From positions 1 through 64,000 of the forward strand of contig JANMDN010000038.1 in the NCBI GenBank assembly GCA_031376285.1: a stretch of DNA of 64,000 nucleotides. Reading direction: 5' to 3'. Under the pieces are notes generated by a model. That model was not told where the DNA came from, did not search any database, and was given only the letters and a program-made list of their open reading frames with translations. Of the stretch, positions 34,568 to 43,350 are shown one piece after another; within the stretch, counting starts at the first letter, position 1; every line of letters begins with the position of its first letter. Source of the stretch: JANMDN01 sp031376285 (GTDB taxonomy: Bacteria > Actinomycetota > Thermoleophilia > Miltoncostaeales > Miltoncostaeaceae). The translations under genes and the position numbers were made by a program.

Positions 34568-35673
34568 GCGAGCCGGATCCGAGGGTCGGCGATGGAGTAG
34601 GCGACGTCCGCGACGAGATTGAAGAGCACCACCATCGTCGCCCCGATCATCACGATCGCCATCGCCACGGGAATGTTCTGGTCCTTGACCGCGGTGATCA
34701 GGGTGCTTCCGATGCCGGGCCACGCGAACACCGTCTCGGTGATGATCGCGCCCTGGAAGAGTGCCGCGGCGTCGATCGCCATGATCGTGATGAGCGGGAT
34801 CATCGCGTTTCGCATCGCGTGGCGGTAGATCACCCGTCGCTCACTCAGCCCTTTCGCGCGGGCGGTTCGAAGGTAGTCCTGGTTGAGCACGTCGATCATC
34901 GACGAGCGCAGGTAACGGCTCCAGGTCGCGATCGAAATCAGGGTGATCGTCAAAACCGGAAGCACAAGATGTCGCAGGTGGTCGAGGGAGAGAAGGCCGT
35001 TGTCCTCATACGAGGTCGTTCGCTGGGCAGTGTTCAAGAACAAGTCGCCCTGGTGAAAGCGGAAGAACACGATGCCGAGGACGGCGACGCCGGCACCCAC
35101 CGCGGCGAGGGTCCAATGGGATCGTCGCATCGTCCTACGCAGGCTTGCGAGCATCAGCGCGATGCCGATCACGAGAAGGATCACTCCCCAGCCGGTCTCC
35201 TTCATCTGAATGGCCATGAGTTGCAGCATCAGGCCCAGGAAGAACGTCGGGGTCGCAAAGCCCAGGTAAGAGAGGCCGCTTGCGAGGTTGTCAAAGAGCG
35301 AATAGCGAAATCGCGCCCCGAGGAGGCCGACCGGGACGGCGATCAGGAGCGTCACGACGAGCGCGACCCCGAGCAGCTCGAGCGTGGCCGGCATGCGGTC
35401 CATCACCTCGCTGAACACCGACCGGTTTGACTGGAACGATGTCCCCCAGTCGCCTCGGACGAAGCCGCTCAGCCAGTGCCAATAGCGCTCATGGAACGGC
35501 TTGTCGAAGCCGTTCTCACGGAGGAGTCGGCCGACCTCCTCTGCGTCGATCTTCTGGCCCCGGAGCTTTCCGATGGGATCCCCGACCTGGTACAGGATCG
35601 TGAACATCAGCAAGCTCGCAAGGAGCAGGGTCGGGATCGCGACGAGCAGTCGCCGGATCGCGAAGGTGATCAC
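34564..35673 (-). CDS. Peptide/nickel-type ABC transporter permease (DppB-like)
   Basis: A 369-residue permease with the OppB-type start FAIRRLLVAIPTLLLASLLMF and GDWGTSF. The EAA motif is DYLRTARAKGLSERRVIYRH, and the C-terminus is VADVAYSIADPRIRL. It carries an insert of about 60 residues with an extra hydrophobic stretch between the middle helices. It lies 68 nt downstream of the binding protein gene. Confidence 0.92.
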   Translation of the reverse strand: MITFAIRRLLVAIPTLLLASLLMFTILYQVGDPIGKLRGQKIDAEEVGRLLRENGFDKPFHERYWHWLSGFVRGDWGTSFQSNRSVFSEVMDRMPATLELLGVALVVTLLIAVPVGLLGARFRYSLFDNLASGLSYLGFATPTFFLGLMLQLMAIQMKETGWGVILLVIGIALMLASLRRTMRRSHWTLAAVGAGVAVLGIVFFRFHQGDLFLNTAQRTTSYEDNGLLSLDHLRHLVLPVLTITLISIATWSRYLRSSMIDVLNQDYLRTARAKGLSERRVIYRHAMRNAMIPLITIMAIDAAALFQGAIITETVFAWPGIGSTLITAVKDQNIPVAMAIVMIGATMVVLFNLVADVAYSIADPRIRLA

Positions 35674-35741
35674 TATTCAGGCCGATGGTCAGGCGGGGTG
35701 GGCCGACGCCGCAAGGCGCCGACCCACCGCTGCCGTTCGCG

Positions 35742-37412
35742 CTACCTGGAGGCCTTGCCGCCGATGTAGAGCCAGTTCTCGGTCTTGTCCGCCGCGCCGA
35801 TCTGCGTCGGGTTAACGATCACGCCCTGCAGGTTGTCGGCGTAGGCCGTCACCTCGGGACGCTGGTAGAGCGGGACGAGGTACAAGTTGCTCGCGATGCG
35901 ATCCTGGATCTGCTTCTGGAGGGAGACTCGGGTCGGGATGGCGAGGGCCTGGTCCGCGCGGTTGAGGAGCGAGTCCAGTGTCTTGTCCTTGATCCGGTAC
36001 GTGTTCTGACCCGAGAAGCCGTTCGCCTTCGTCGGGATCACGTCGCTGCGGAAGAGCTGTGATTGGCTCGGGTCCGAGCTGCCTGAGAACGCGAACTCGG
36101 CGACCATGTACTTGCCGGTGTTGTTCGGGCCGTTGGCGTCGAAGAAGTTCTCGTCGAAGATCGGGGTCATCTTGATGCCGACCTTGGCAAGTTGGGCCTT
36201 CATGAGCTTGAAGTTGTTCTCACGCGTGCTGTTGCCGGCGATGGTGGTGAACGTGATGTTCAGCTCCTTGCCGCCCTTGGCCCAGATGCCCTTGCCGTTC
36301 TTGCGGTAGCCCGATGCGGTCAGCGCCTTGGCAACGGCGCCCGGGTTGGTCTTGTACTTCGCCCAGGAGGGCTTGTAGTACGGCCGCTGCTCCGGCAGGA
36401 GGAAGCTAAAGAGCGGTTTCGTGAAACCGCCGGTTGAGCGCTTGATCAGCTCGGCCGGGTTGATCGCATAGGCGATGGCACGGCGCACGTTGATGTCCTT
36501 CATGACCGGGTTCTCCTGGTTAAACGCCAGGTGCTCCCAGGTCAATCCGGAGGGAGCGTCAACCTTGGTCTTGTCGATCTTGCGCAGCTCGGGGATGAGC
36601 GCGAAGACCGGCGTCTGTATCCAGTTGATCTCGCCGCTTCGGAACTGGACGTCCTGGGTCTGGGTCGACTTCAAGAAGGTGAAGACGATCTTGTCGAGCT
36701 TCGGCTTCGTGGATCCCCAGTACTTGGTGTTCGGCAGGAGGACCGCGCTCTCGTCCTTCTTGAAGGAATCAATCACGTACGGGCCCGTACCGATGACGAC
36801 CTTCGGGTCGTCGCCGTTCCAGAGGGTGTTGAAGTCTTTGCCCTCGACGATGTGCTTTGGGATCAGGATCGCCCCACCCGATGGCGAGAAGACGTCGCGC
36901 CATGGCGCGTACGGCTTCTTGAAGATCACCACTGCGGTCTGGGCGTCGGGAGTTTCGACCGAGGCGATCTGGTCAAAGCCGGTACGGCTTGCGGCTTTGA
37001 ACTTCGGGTCGAGCATTTGGTCGACCGTAAACTTGACGTCCGCGCTCGTGACCGACACGCCGTCGGACCATTTGGCCTCCCTGCGGATCTTGAAGGTCAC
37101 CGTGAACTTCGGCGAGGTCTTCACGAGGCCATTGGTGGTCGAGGGCACGGTCTCGGCGAGCACCGGTGTGTACTGGAAGGTCTTGGCATCGAAGCCGAGG
37201 AGGTTCTCGCACTGGACCGGGCAGAGCACGCGGTGGGTAACGACCGTCGCGCCGCCGAGATCCACCTGGTTCAGGCCTTCAGGCGCCTGGTCCTCGCCGA
37301 CGACCACGATGTTTCCCGGCACCGCCATCGCGGAACCGGCCAAAATCGCTCCACCAAGCATGGCGAGCGGAAGGATGGCCGCTCGGATGCTCCGTCGATG
37401 GTTGTCTTGCAT
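35742..37412 (-). CDS. Extracellular solute-binding protein, family 5 (peptide/opine type)
   Basis: A 556-residue exported SBP_bac_5 protein, the receptor of the importer. The signal peptide is around residues 10-30 (ILPLAMLGGAILAGSAMA) with no clear lipobox cysteine. Family segments include KFTVTFKIRREAKWSDGVSVT and VIGTGPYVIDSFKKDE. ATG 37412 with a GGGGG ribosome binding site was chosen over the longer frame. It is divergent from the two ATPase genes across 193 bp. Confidence 0.92.
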   Translation of the reverse strand: MQDNHRRSIRAAILPLAMLGGAILAGSAMAVPGNIVVVGEDQAPEGLNQVDLGGATVVTHRVLCPVQCENLLGFDAKTFQYTPVLAETVPSTTNGLVKTSPKFTVTFKIRREAKWSDGVSVTSADVKFTVDQMLDPKFKAASRTGFDQIASVETPDAQTAVVIFKKPYAPWRDVFSPSGGAILIPKHIVEGKDFNTLWNGDDPKVVIGTGPYVIDSFKKDESAVLLPNTKYWGSTKPKLDKIVFTFLKSTQTQDVQFRSGEINWIQTPVFALIPELRKIDKTKVDAPSGLTWEHLAFNQENPVMKDINVRRAIAYAINPAELIKRSTGGFTKPLFSFLLPEQRPYYKPSWAKYKTNPGAVAKALTASGYRKNGKGIWAKGGKELNITFTTIAGNSTRENNFKLMKAQLAKVGIKMTPIFDENFFDANGPNNTGKYMVAEFAFSGSSDPSQSQLFRSDVIPTKANGFSGQNTYRIKDKTLDSLLNRADQALAIPTRVSLQKQIQDRIASNLYLVPLYQRPEVTAYADNLQGVIVNPTQIGAADKTENWLYIGGKASR

Positions 37413-37605
37413 CGGGATTCCCCCTTTGGTTTTCGAGGCCGCGTGAGCGCGTTCGTTGGCGCTGCTGACGCGAGGTTCGGTACCGCGTTTGAAAGGCACT
37501 GTAGGACGCCTATCGGCAGACTGTCTGAAAGAGTAGAGGAGCGGGGGTATTCCGTGCGTAAACCGCGTTCACATGCAACGCCCCGGGGCATGATTCAATC
37601 CCCGT

Positions 37606-38646
37606 GTGACCGACCAGGCGACGAGCCCCCATGTGGGCCCAGATGCGGCGCTCCTGGAGATTTCCGACCTCTCGGTCGAGTTCGATACCGACGACGGCAC
37701 CGTGAAAGCCGTTGACCACGTGAGCTTCGACGTGCGGGCTGGCGAGACGCTCGCGATCGTCGGGGAGTCCGGATCCGGTAAGAGCGTGACCGCCCTCGCG
37801 ATCATGCGGCTCGTGCCGACTCCCCCCGGGCGGATCCGCGGCGAGGTGCGCCTCGGCGGGCGGGACCTGCTCGGACTCTCGGGCGACGAAATGCGCCGGG
37901 TGCGGGGAAACGAAGTCGCGATGGTCTTCCAGGATCCGATGACGGCGCTCAACCCGGTCTTTTCGATCGGGTCGCAGATCACCGAGTCGCTTGAGCTGCA
38001 CGAGGGCCTGTCGAGGTCCGCAGCCCGCGACCGCGCTGGCGAGCTGCTCGGCCTCGTCGGGATCGGCGACGGAGCGCGCCGCCTCGACGACTACCCGCAC
38101 GAGTTCTCAGGTGGACAACGCCAGCGGATCATGATCGCGATGGCGCTCGCCTGCAGCCCAAAGCTCCTGATCGCCGACGAGCCGACGACCGCCCTCGATG
38201 TCACCATCCAGGCCCAGATCCTTGATTTGCTGGCCAAACTCCAGCAGGAGTTCGATGCCGGGATCATCATCATCACGCACGACCTCGGTGTCGTCGCCCG
38301 AGTGGCCGACCGGATTGCCGTCATGTACGCCGGCCGCATCGTCGAGCAGGGCACGGCTGAGGAGATCTTCGCAGCCCCTCGCCACCCCTACACGTGGGGT
38401 CTCCTCGACTCGATCCCGCGCCTGGATGGCGACCGCTCCGCCGCCCTGATCCCGATTCCAGGGAGCCCGCCCTCGCTCATCAACCGCCCGTCGGGCTGCG
38501 CCTTTCACCCGCGTTGCCTCGCTGCGCGCCCGATTTGCCACGTTGACGTGCCTGAGCTCGTCACGCTTGACGGCGAGCATCGCTCGGCCTGCTTGCGGGC
38601 GGAGGACGCGTGGAACGAACGACTCGCGATGGTCGGCGCGTCGTGA
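37606..38646 (+). CDS. Oligopeptide ABC transporter ATP-binding protein (OppD-like)
   Basis: A 346-residue ATPase. Walker A is GESGSGKSVTAL, the signature is FSGGQRQR, Walker B is LLIADEPTTALD, and the H-loop is ITHDLG. The C-terminal oligo_HPY region has RPSGCAFHPRC and further cysteines typical of OppD/DppD (possible 4Fe-4S). It starts with GTG and overlaps oppF by 4 bp. Confidence 0.94.
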   Translation: MTDQATSPHVGPDAALLEISDLSVEFDTDDGTVKAVDHVSFDVRAGETLAIVGESGSGKSVTALAIMRLVPTPPGRIRGEVRLGGRDLLGLSGDEMRRVRGNEVAMVFQDPMTALNPVFSIGSQITESLELHEGLSRSAARDRAGELLGLVGIGDGARRLDDYPHEFSGGQRQRIMIAMALACSPKLLIADEPTTALDVTIQAQILDLLAKLQQEFDAGIIIITHDLGVVARVADRIAVMYAGRIVEQGTAEEIFAAPRHPYTWGLLDSIPRLDGDRSAALIPIPGSPPSLINRPSGCAFHPRCLAARPICHVDVPELVTLDGEHRSACLRAEDAWNERLAMVGAS

Positions 38647-39662
38647 CGACCGCCCCACAGTCGGCCGCTCCCAGTGCGGCGACGATCGAGGCGCCACTGC
38701 TCGAGGTTCGCGACCTCGTTAAGCATTTTCCGATCCGCGGTGGCCTCCTTCAGCGTCAGGTGGGCGCGGTGCGCGCGGTCGACGGGGTCAGCTTCGAGAT
38801 TCGCTCAGGCGAGACGCTCGGGCTCGTGGGGGAGTCCGGTTGTGGCAAGAGCACCACCGCGCGAAGCATCCTCCGCCTCATCGAGCCGACCTCCGGGGAG
38901 GTGCGCTTCGAGGGCGTTGACGTGCTCGCCGCTGACGCCACGACGCTGCGCGCGCTTCGGCGCGAGATGCAAATCATCTTCCAGGACCCATACTCGTCGC
39001 TGAACCCTCGGATGACCGTCGGAAACATCGTCGCCGAGCCGCTGATCGTCCACAAGATCGGGACTCGCGACGAGCGCCGCGAGCGCGTCCGGGAGCTGCT
39101 TTCGACCGTCGGTCTCAGCCCCGAGCACTACAACCGCTACCCGCACGAGTTCTCCGGTGGCCAGCGTCAACGGATCGGGATCGCTCGAGCCCTTGCCCTG
39201 CGCCCGAAACTCGTGATCTGCGACGAGCCGGTCTCGGCGCTCGACGTGTCGATCCAGGCCCAGATCCTCAACCTGCTTTCAGAGCTGCAGGACGACCTGA
39301 AGCTCACCTACCTCTTCGTCGCCCACGACCTCGCCGTGGTGCGGCACATCTCCGATCGGGTCGCGGTGATGTACCTCGGCCACATCGTCGAGGTTGCAGA
39401 GAGTGAGGCGCTCTACCGAAACCCGCGCCACCCCTACACCGAGGCACTCCTCGCGTCGATTCCACTCCCGGATCCGGTCGCCGAGCGGGCGCGACCCCGC
39501 ATCGTCCTCGCCGGAGAGGTGCCAAACCCGGCGCGGCCGCCGTCGGGCTGCCCGTTCCATCCGCGCTGCCCGAAGGCCCAGGCGGTTTGCTCGCAGGAGA
39601 TGCCACCGCTTGTCACCGGCGTCGTCGGTCACAGTGTCGCCTGCCATTTTCCGAACGCGTAG
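38643..39662 (+). CDS. Oligopeptide ABC transporter ATP-binding protein (OppF-like)
   Basis: A 339-residue ATPase. Walker A is GESGCGKSTTAR, the signature FSGGQRQRIGIA, Walker B LVICDEPVSALD, and the C-terminal zone is PPSGCPFHPRCPKA. It forms a pair with the OppD-like gene. Together with the divergent binding protein and permeases it completes one importer. Confidence 0.94.
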   Translation: MTTAPQSAAPSAATIEAPLLEVRDLVKHFPIRGGLLQRQVGAVRAVDGVSFEIRSGETLGLVGESGCGKSTTARSILRLIEPTSGEVRFEGVDVLAADATTLRALRREMQIIFQDPYSSLNPRMTVGNIVAEPLIVHKIGTRDERRERVRELLSTVGLSPEHYNRYPHEFSGGQRQRIGIARALALRPKLVICDEPVSALDVSIQAQILNLLSELQDDLKLTYLFVAHDLAVVRHISDRVAVMYLGHIVEVAESEALYRNPRHPYTEALLASIPLPDPVAERARPRIVLAGEVPNPARPPSGCPFHPRCPKAQAVCSQEMPPLVTGVVGHSVACHFPNA

Positions 39663-39670
39663 CGGGCAAC

Positions 39671-40519
39671 TTGGCAAGCGTTCCCGGCCCGCTGAAACCG
39701 GTCGTCCGGCTCATCCAGCGCTACTCGAACGGCGAGGCCGACCGCGACGCCGCGGCGCTCGCATACGGAACGCTGATCGTCACGATTCCGCTTCTCGCGC
39801 TGGTGGCGTCGATCAGCGGCTGGGCGCTGCGGGGGCACGACACCCTGCGGGGAGAGATCGCTCAGGCGGTCGAGCGGGCGATCCCCGGTGGCGGCGCGAT
39901 GATCGAGGCGGGCATCGGTGGGCTCGGGCGCTCTGCGCCGACGCTCACGGCGATCGCGGCGGTTCTGACCGCATGGACAAGCGTCAGCTTGGTCTCACGG
40001 CTGCGCACGGCGGTCGAGCGTGCGTGGCGCGACCCACCGTTTCCCGGCGTCAAGGCCAGCCTCATGGCGCGCGTCCACGATCTCGCGCTCGGCCTGGCGC
40101 TCTCGGCCATCGTCCTCGGCTCTGCGCTGATGTCGAGCTTGGCGGTCGCCGATCGCCTCCCCGATTGGGGGCCATGGCTCGCCCGCGGGGTCAGTCTCCT
40201 CGTTGGAATGACCGTGGACGGGGTCATCATCCTCATCGCCATGACGACGCTTCCTCGCCATCGCCACCGCGTGCGCTCGGTGCTCGCGCCTGCACTCGCG
40301 GCGGTGCTCGGGGTGACCGCGGTCAAGACGATTGGAGCCTCGCTCGTGCGGGGCGCGGCCGAACGGGCGGGACCCGGCTACGGGATCGGCGTCGGGATGA
40401 TCGCCGCCGCCCTGTCGGTGTACGTCGCCGTTCGGATTCTGCTTCTTGCGATCCACTGGGCGGCCATGCGACGCGATCGTGAGGAGGCGGGCGTCACCCC
40501 GCGACTGGAGCCTGACTGA
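39671..40519 (+). CDS. YihY/BrkB-family membrane protein
   Basis: A 282-residue polytopic membrane protein of the YihY family. The N-terminal ADRDAAALAYGTLIVTIPLLALVASISGW is the family's first region, and about six helices follow. TTG 39671 gives the usual N-terminus 8 nt after oppF; the function of the family is not settled. Confidence 0.78.
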   Translation: MASVPGPLKPVVRLIQRYSNGEADRDAAALAYGTLIVTIPLLALVASISGWALRGHDTLRGEIAQAVERAIPGGGAMIEAGIGGLGRSAPTLTAIAAVLTAWTSVSLVSRLRTAVERAWRDPPFPGVKASLMARVHDLALGLALSAIVLGSALMSSLAVADRLPDWGPWLARGVSLLVGMTVDGVIILIAMTTLPRHRHRVRSVLAPALAAVLGVTAVKTIGASLVRGAAERAGPGYGIGVGMIAAALSVYVAVRILLLAIHWAAMRRDREEAGVTPRLEPD

Positions 40520-40529
40520 GGCGGCCTGC

Positions 40530-40535
40530 TACCCT
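40530..40535 (+). promoter_or_regulatory. -10 element of secG (leaderless type)
   Basis: TACCCT ends 7 nt before GTG 40543. Confidence 0.4.
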
Positions 40536-40542
40536 GCCGGCC

Positions 40543-40773
40543 GTGACCGCGATCCTCATCACCATCCACGCGATTCTCTGCGTGCTCATCGTCTTCCTGG
40601 TGCTCCTCCACAGTGGACGTGACACGGGTCTCTCAGGCGCCTTCGGCGTCGGCAGCTCGAGCGGTGCCTACGGTGGCTCGACCGCCATCGTCGAGCGAAA
40701 CCTCGACCGCATCACGGTGGCCGTCTCGATTCTCTTTTTCGTCACGACCTACGTCCTCGGCAGGCAGCTGTAA
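40543..40773 (+). CDS. secG: Preprotein translocase subunit SecG
   Basis: A 76-residue SecG with two membrane helices (about residues 3-22 and 56-73) and the cytoplasmic Gly/Ser-rich loop GRDTGLSGAFGVGSSSG typical of the family. It is an accessory part of the SecYEG channel. Confidence 0.92.
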   Translation: MTAILITIHAILCVLIVFLVLLHSGRDTGLSGAFGVGSSSGAYGGSTAIVERNLDRITVAVSILFFVTTYVLGRQL

Positions 40774-40781
40774 GGGACGAT

Positions 40782-40801
40782 CGGCCGTCTACGGACGGCC
40801 G
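40782..40801 (+). terminator. Hairpin after secG
   Basis: CGGCCGTC/GACGGCCG, an 8-bp stem with a TACG loop, just after the secG stop. There is no U-tract. Confidence 0.4.
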
Positions 40802-40846
40802 AGGTTCACTCGCGCTCGCCGCGCCTGGCGGTAGGATCTCGAACCA

Positions 40847-40993
40847 ATGAACCCAGCGCTCAAAGCACCCCTCAAGTTCGTCCTCGCGTTTGCCGCGGTG
40901 ATCGCGTTCGGGATCGTGCTGTACATCGGCGCGGTCCTGAACGTGTACGCCATCGCGTTCGTGGTGAAGCTGATCTCAGTGATCTTCGGCTAG
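40847..40993 (+). CDS. Small membrane protein, 48 aa
   Basis: A short ORF starting MNPALKAPLKFVLAFAAVIA, with two predicted helices (residues about 9-28 and 30-47). TAGGAT lies 9 nt before the ATG. It sits between secG and the convergent phospholipase gene. No family is recognised, but the high hydrophobicity and plausible start support a real gene. Confidence 0.6.
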   Translation: MNPALKAPLKFVLAFAAVIAFGIVLYIGAVLNVYAIAFVVKLISVIFG

Positions 40994-41966
40994 ACCCGCT
41001 CGCAGAGCGGGCTCGTACCGCCTGCGTGTGGAGTCGATAAAGCTCACCATCAGCTCGGCAATCCCGGCGCTTTCGATCTGCAGAACGTTTTCGGCGTTCT
41101 CCTCGCCTGATCGCGAGTGATTGAACGACCCGACGAACGTCACGTCGTCGCAAACGACGATCTTCGCGTGCATGTAGTCGTGCGGGGAGTCCGGACTCCA
41201 GGGAACTGAACGGCGGCCCGAGATCTCGGCGGCAGCGAGCAGCTCGTGAAAGGCGGGGAGTTTCCACGACGCGGTCGGACGGTCGGCCCACTGATTTTGG
41301 ACCTGGCGCATTTGGGTCCCGTCAACGACGCCTGTGACGGGCACCTTCCCGGCAACGGCGACGTTGCGAACGGCCCGCAAGATCTGGGTGGATGTGAGAA
41401 CGGGCGAGCAGACGACCACGCGCCGTCTGGCCGCGGCCGCCTGTGCGGCGATTTCGCCCGCGAGCTTCGCTCCCCGGCCCGGACAGAAGAAGGGGCGAAC
41501 TCGCACGCGCGACCTGTCGAAGGTCACATCGACCCACGGGCCGACCTGCTTGCCCGTGCCTTTCACGTCGCGACGCCCCCACAGCTACCTCGAAGTTCGC
41601 GGCAAACGACGCCGCGAGGCCTGGCGCGTCGATCCCGATGACGCAGTTCTCCTGAAGCGTGAAGGCGTCGTCGGTCCAGTTCAGCGACCCCGTCCAGACG
41701 CGCGAGCGGTCGACCACCACGTACTTGTGGTGCATCAGATCCATGAAGCTCGCAATCGGATGCACATCGAGCCCGAGCGCGTCGATGTATTCCCTTGTCG
41801 CGGCCGGGGGTGGGATCAGCGGTGGGGTGCGGCGCGACTCGCGGTCGTCGTGATCGACGATCCGTACCGTCACCCCGCGGCGAGGAAGGGAGCGAAGGGC
41901 CTCGGCCAGGCAGTCGGCCGCCGTCGAAAGGTTGACGTCGTAGGTCGTGATGAGAACCGAGTACAC
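40976..41966 (-). pseudogene. Phospholipase D-family protein, frameshifted
   Basis: Two overlapping minus-strand frames carry the two halves of one PLD protein. The upstream frame (from 41966) has HKD motif 1, HHKYVVVDRSRVWTGSLNW; the downstream frame (to 40976) has HKD motif 2, MHAKIVVCDDVTFVGSFN. They join if one base is removed from the C5 run at 41576-41580 (G5 on the coding strand), giving EVAVGRRDVKGTGKQVG with no gap. It is either an assembly error or a recent inactivation. The N-terminus directly abuts the dispersed repeat at 41996 and may be shortened. Confidence 0.75.
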
Positions 41967-41995
41967 GCGGCCGGAAGCATCGACGCGTTTCCGAC

Positions 41996-42151
41996 GGCTG
42001 CGACACGTCGCGACACCGCGTCCTTGGTCGCCCGAATATGTCCGATATGCAGGACGACACTGCGTCCTCTTGCGCGTCGGCTTGAGCCGACGCTTCAGAC
42101 GGTGGGCGCACCTGGCGGTGCGTCCACCTGCGCTCGGTCGCGCTCGCCGGA
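41996..42151. repeat. Structured dispersed repeat, copy 2 (~156 bp)
   Basis: This is the second copy of the element at 19848-20002, in the same orientation, with a few dozen percent-scale differences outside the core and one 1-nt indel. The core 42067-42130 is identical. The same two hairpins can form. It lies immediately upstream of the frameshifted phospholipase gene. Confidence 0.85.
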
Positions 42152-42182
42152 TTCCACGCCAAACTTCCGACCGCGTGCACTA

Positions 42183-42281
42183 CTAGTGGCGTGCCGTTTC
42201 GAGAAACGCCGCGATCCGCTCGGCCATCGTGGCGACGGTCTGGGCCCCCGGTTGGAGGAACCCGACCGCCAGTTCATTCAC
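42183..42281 (-). CDS. Possible 32-residue peptide coupled to the LOG gene
   Basis: A minus-strand ORF whose GTG overlaps the LOG-family stop (GTGA) and encodes NELAVGFLQPGAQTVATMAE and ten more residues. Base use looks coding, but the length is very short. It may be a real small protein or chance. Confidence 0.35.
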   Translation of the reverse strand: MNELAVGFLQPGAQTVATMAERIAAFLETARH

Positions 42282-43006
42282 CCCTCGCCCCCGGTGACGA
42301 GCTCGCAGATCTCGTCCGTGTCGTCGCTCACGATGAGCAGGTCGAGATCCTCCGGTGAGACGAGACCGTCGGTGGCGAGCCGTCCGCGGGCCCAGGTGAG
42401 CAGGTCGCTCCAGAACTCGGTCCCGTAGAGGACGACCGGCTGACGCTGGACCTTGCCCGTCTGAATGAGCGTCACCAGCTCGAAGAGTTCGTCGAGCGTC
42501 CCGAAGCCGCCCGGAAAGACGACGAACGCCTCCGAATACTTCACAAACATCGTCTTGCGCACGAAGAAGTATCGAAAGTCGATCATGAGGTTGGCGTACT
42601 CGTTCCCACGAGCCTCGTGCTGCAGCTCGATGGAGCAGCCGATGGAGAGACCATCGGCCTCGGCGGCGCCCTTGTTGGCCGCTTCCATGATCCCTGGGCC
42701 ACCGCCGGTGATGACCGCGAATCCGCGCTCGGCGAGGCCACGGCCGACCGCCTCCGCGGCCTTGTAGTTCGGGTTGTCGGGGTTGGTGCGAGCCGATCCG
42801 AAGACCGACACGGCGCGGCCAACCCGTGCGAGCGTGTCGAACCCGTCGACGAACTCCCCCAGAATTCTGAGGGCTCGCCATGGATCAGTGTGGACAAAGC
42901 CTGGATCGTCACCCCGGAGAAAGAGGCCGTGGTCGGCCTGTCCGAGGGCTTCGGTGCCGGGACCGGTCGTCGCAAGACGCCCGCGCCGGGTTCGATGGTT
43001 GTTCAC
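42278..43006 (-). CDS. LOG-family protein (cytokinin riboside phosphoribohydrolase-like)
   Basis: A 242-residue protein with the LOG signatures GGGPGIMEAANKGA and VVFPGGFGTLDELFE. Family members hydrolyse nucleoside 5'-monophosphates; some are mis-named lysine decarboxylases. GTG 43006 follows AGGAG at 11 nt. The N-terminal 40 residues before the domain are poorly conserved. Confidence 0.85.
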   Translation of the reverse strand: MNNHRTRRGRLATTGPGTEALGQADHGLFLRGDDPGFVHTDPWRALRILGEFVDGFDTLARVGRAVSVFGSARTNPDNPNYKAAEAVGRGLAERGFAVITGGGPGIMEAANKGAAEADGLSIGCSIELQHEARGNEYANLMIDFRYFFVRKTMFVKYSEAFVVFPGGFGTLDELFELVTLIQTGKVQRQPVVLYGTEFWSDLLTWARGRLATDGLVSPEDLDLLIVSDDTDEICELVTGGEG

Positions 43007-43113
43007 GAGCGCGTGGCTCCTCGTGGAATGAGCGTTGTTGGGCTCTCGTTTGACGCCGGGAAGTTTTGCAGAGCTGCCGGAGGGAAACGGTTGACCGGGG
43101 CGTGAAATGGAAA

Positions 43114-43141
43114 CGGGGCCGGCCACGAATGTCCGGCCCCG
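43114..43141 (-). terminator. Terminator of tRNA-Leu
   Basis: CGGGGCCGG/CCGGCCCCG, a 9-bp stem with a 10-nt loop, lies 10 nt past the tRNA 3' end on the minus strand and is followed by TTTCCATTT. Confidence 0.65.
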
Positions 43142-43151
43142 CCCATCACCA

Positions 43152-43235
<84 letters not shown>

Positions 43236-43309
43236 GTGCGGACGTCGATTATAGCCATCTGCGGTGCTCAGGTGCGTCGCTGGCGTTCGCCGATGGTCCT
43301 GATAGCATC

Positions 43310-43323
43310 CGAACAACTGTTCG
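43310..43323 (+). promoter_or_regulatory. LexA-binding SOS box
   Basis: CGAACAACTGTTCG is a perfect GAAC-N4-GTTC box, 27 bp upstream of lexA. TAGCAT (43303-43308) just before it can serve as the -10, so LexA would block its own promoter. Confidence 0.85.
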
Positions 43324-43350
43324 ACTGTTGGCCACACAAGGAGTGCCACC

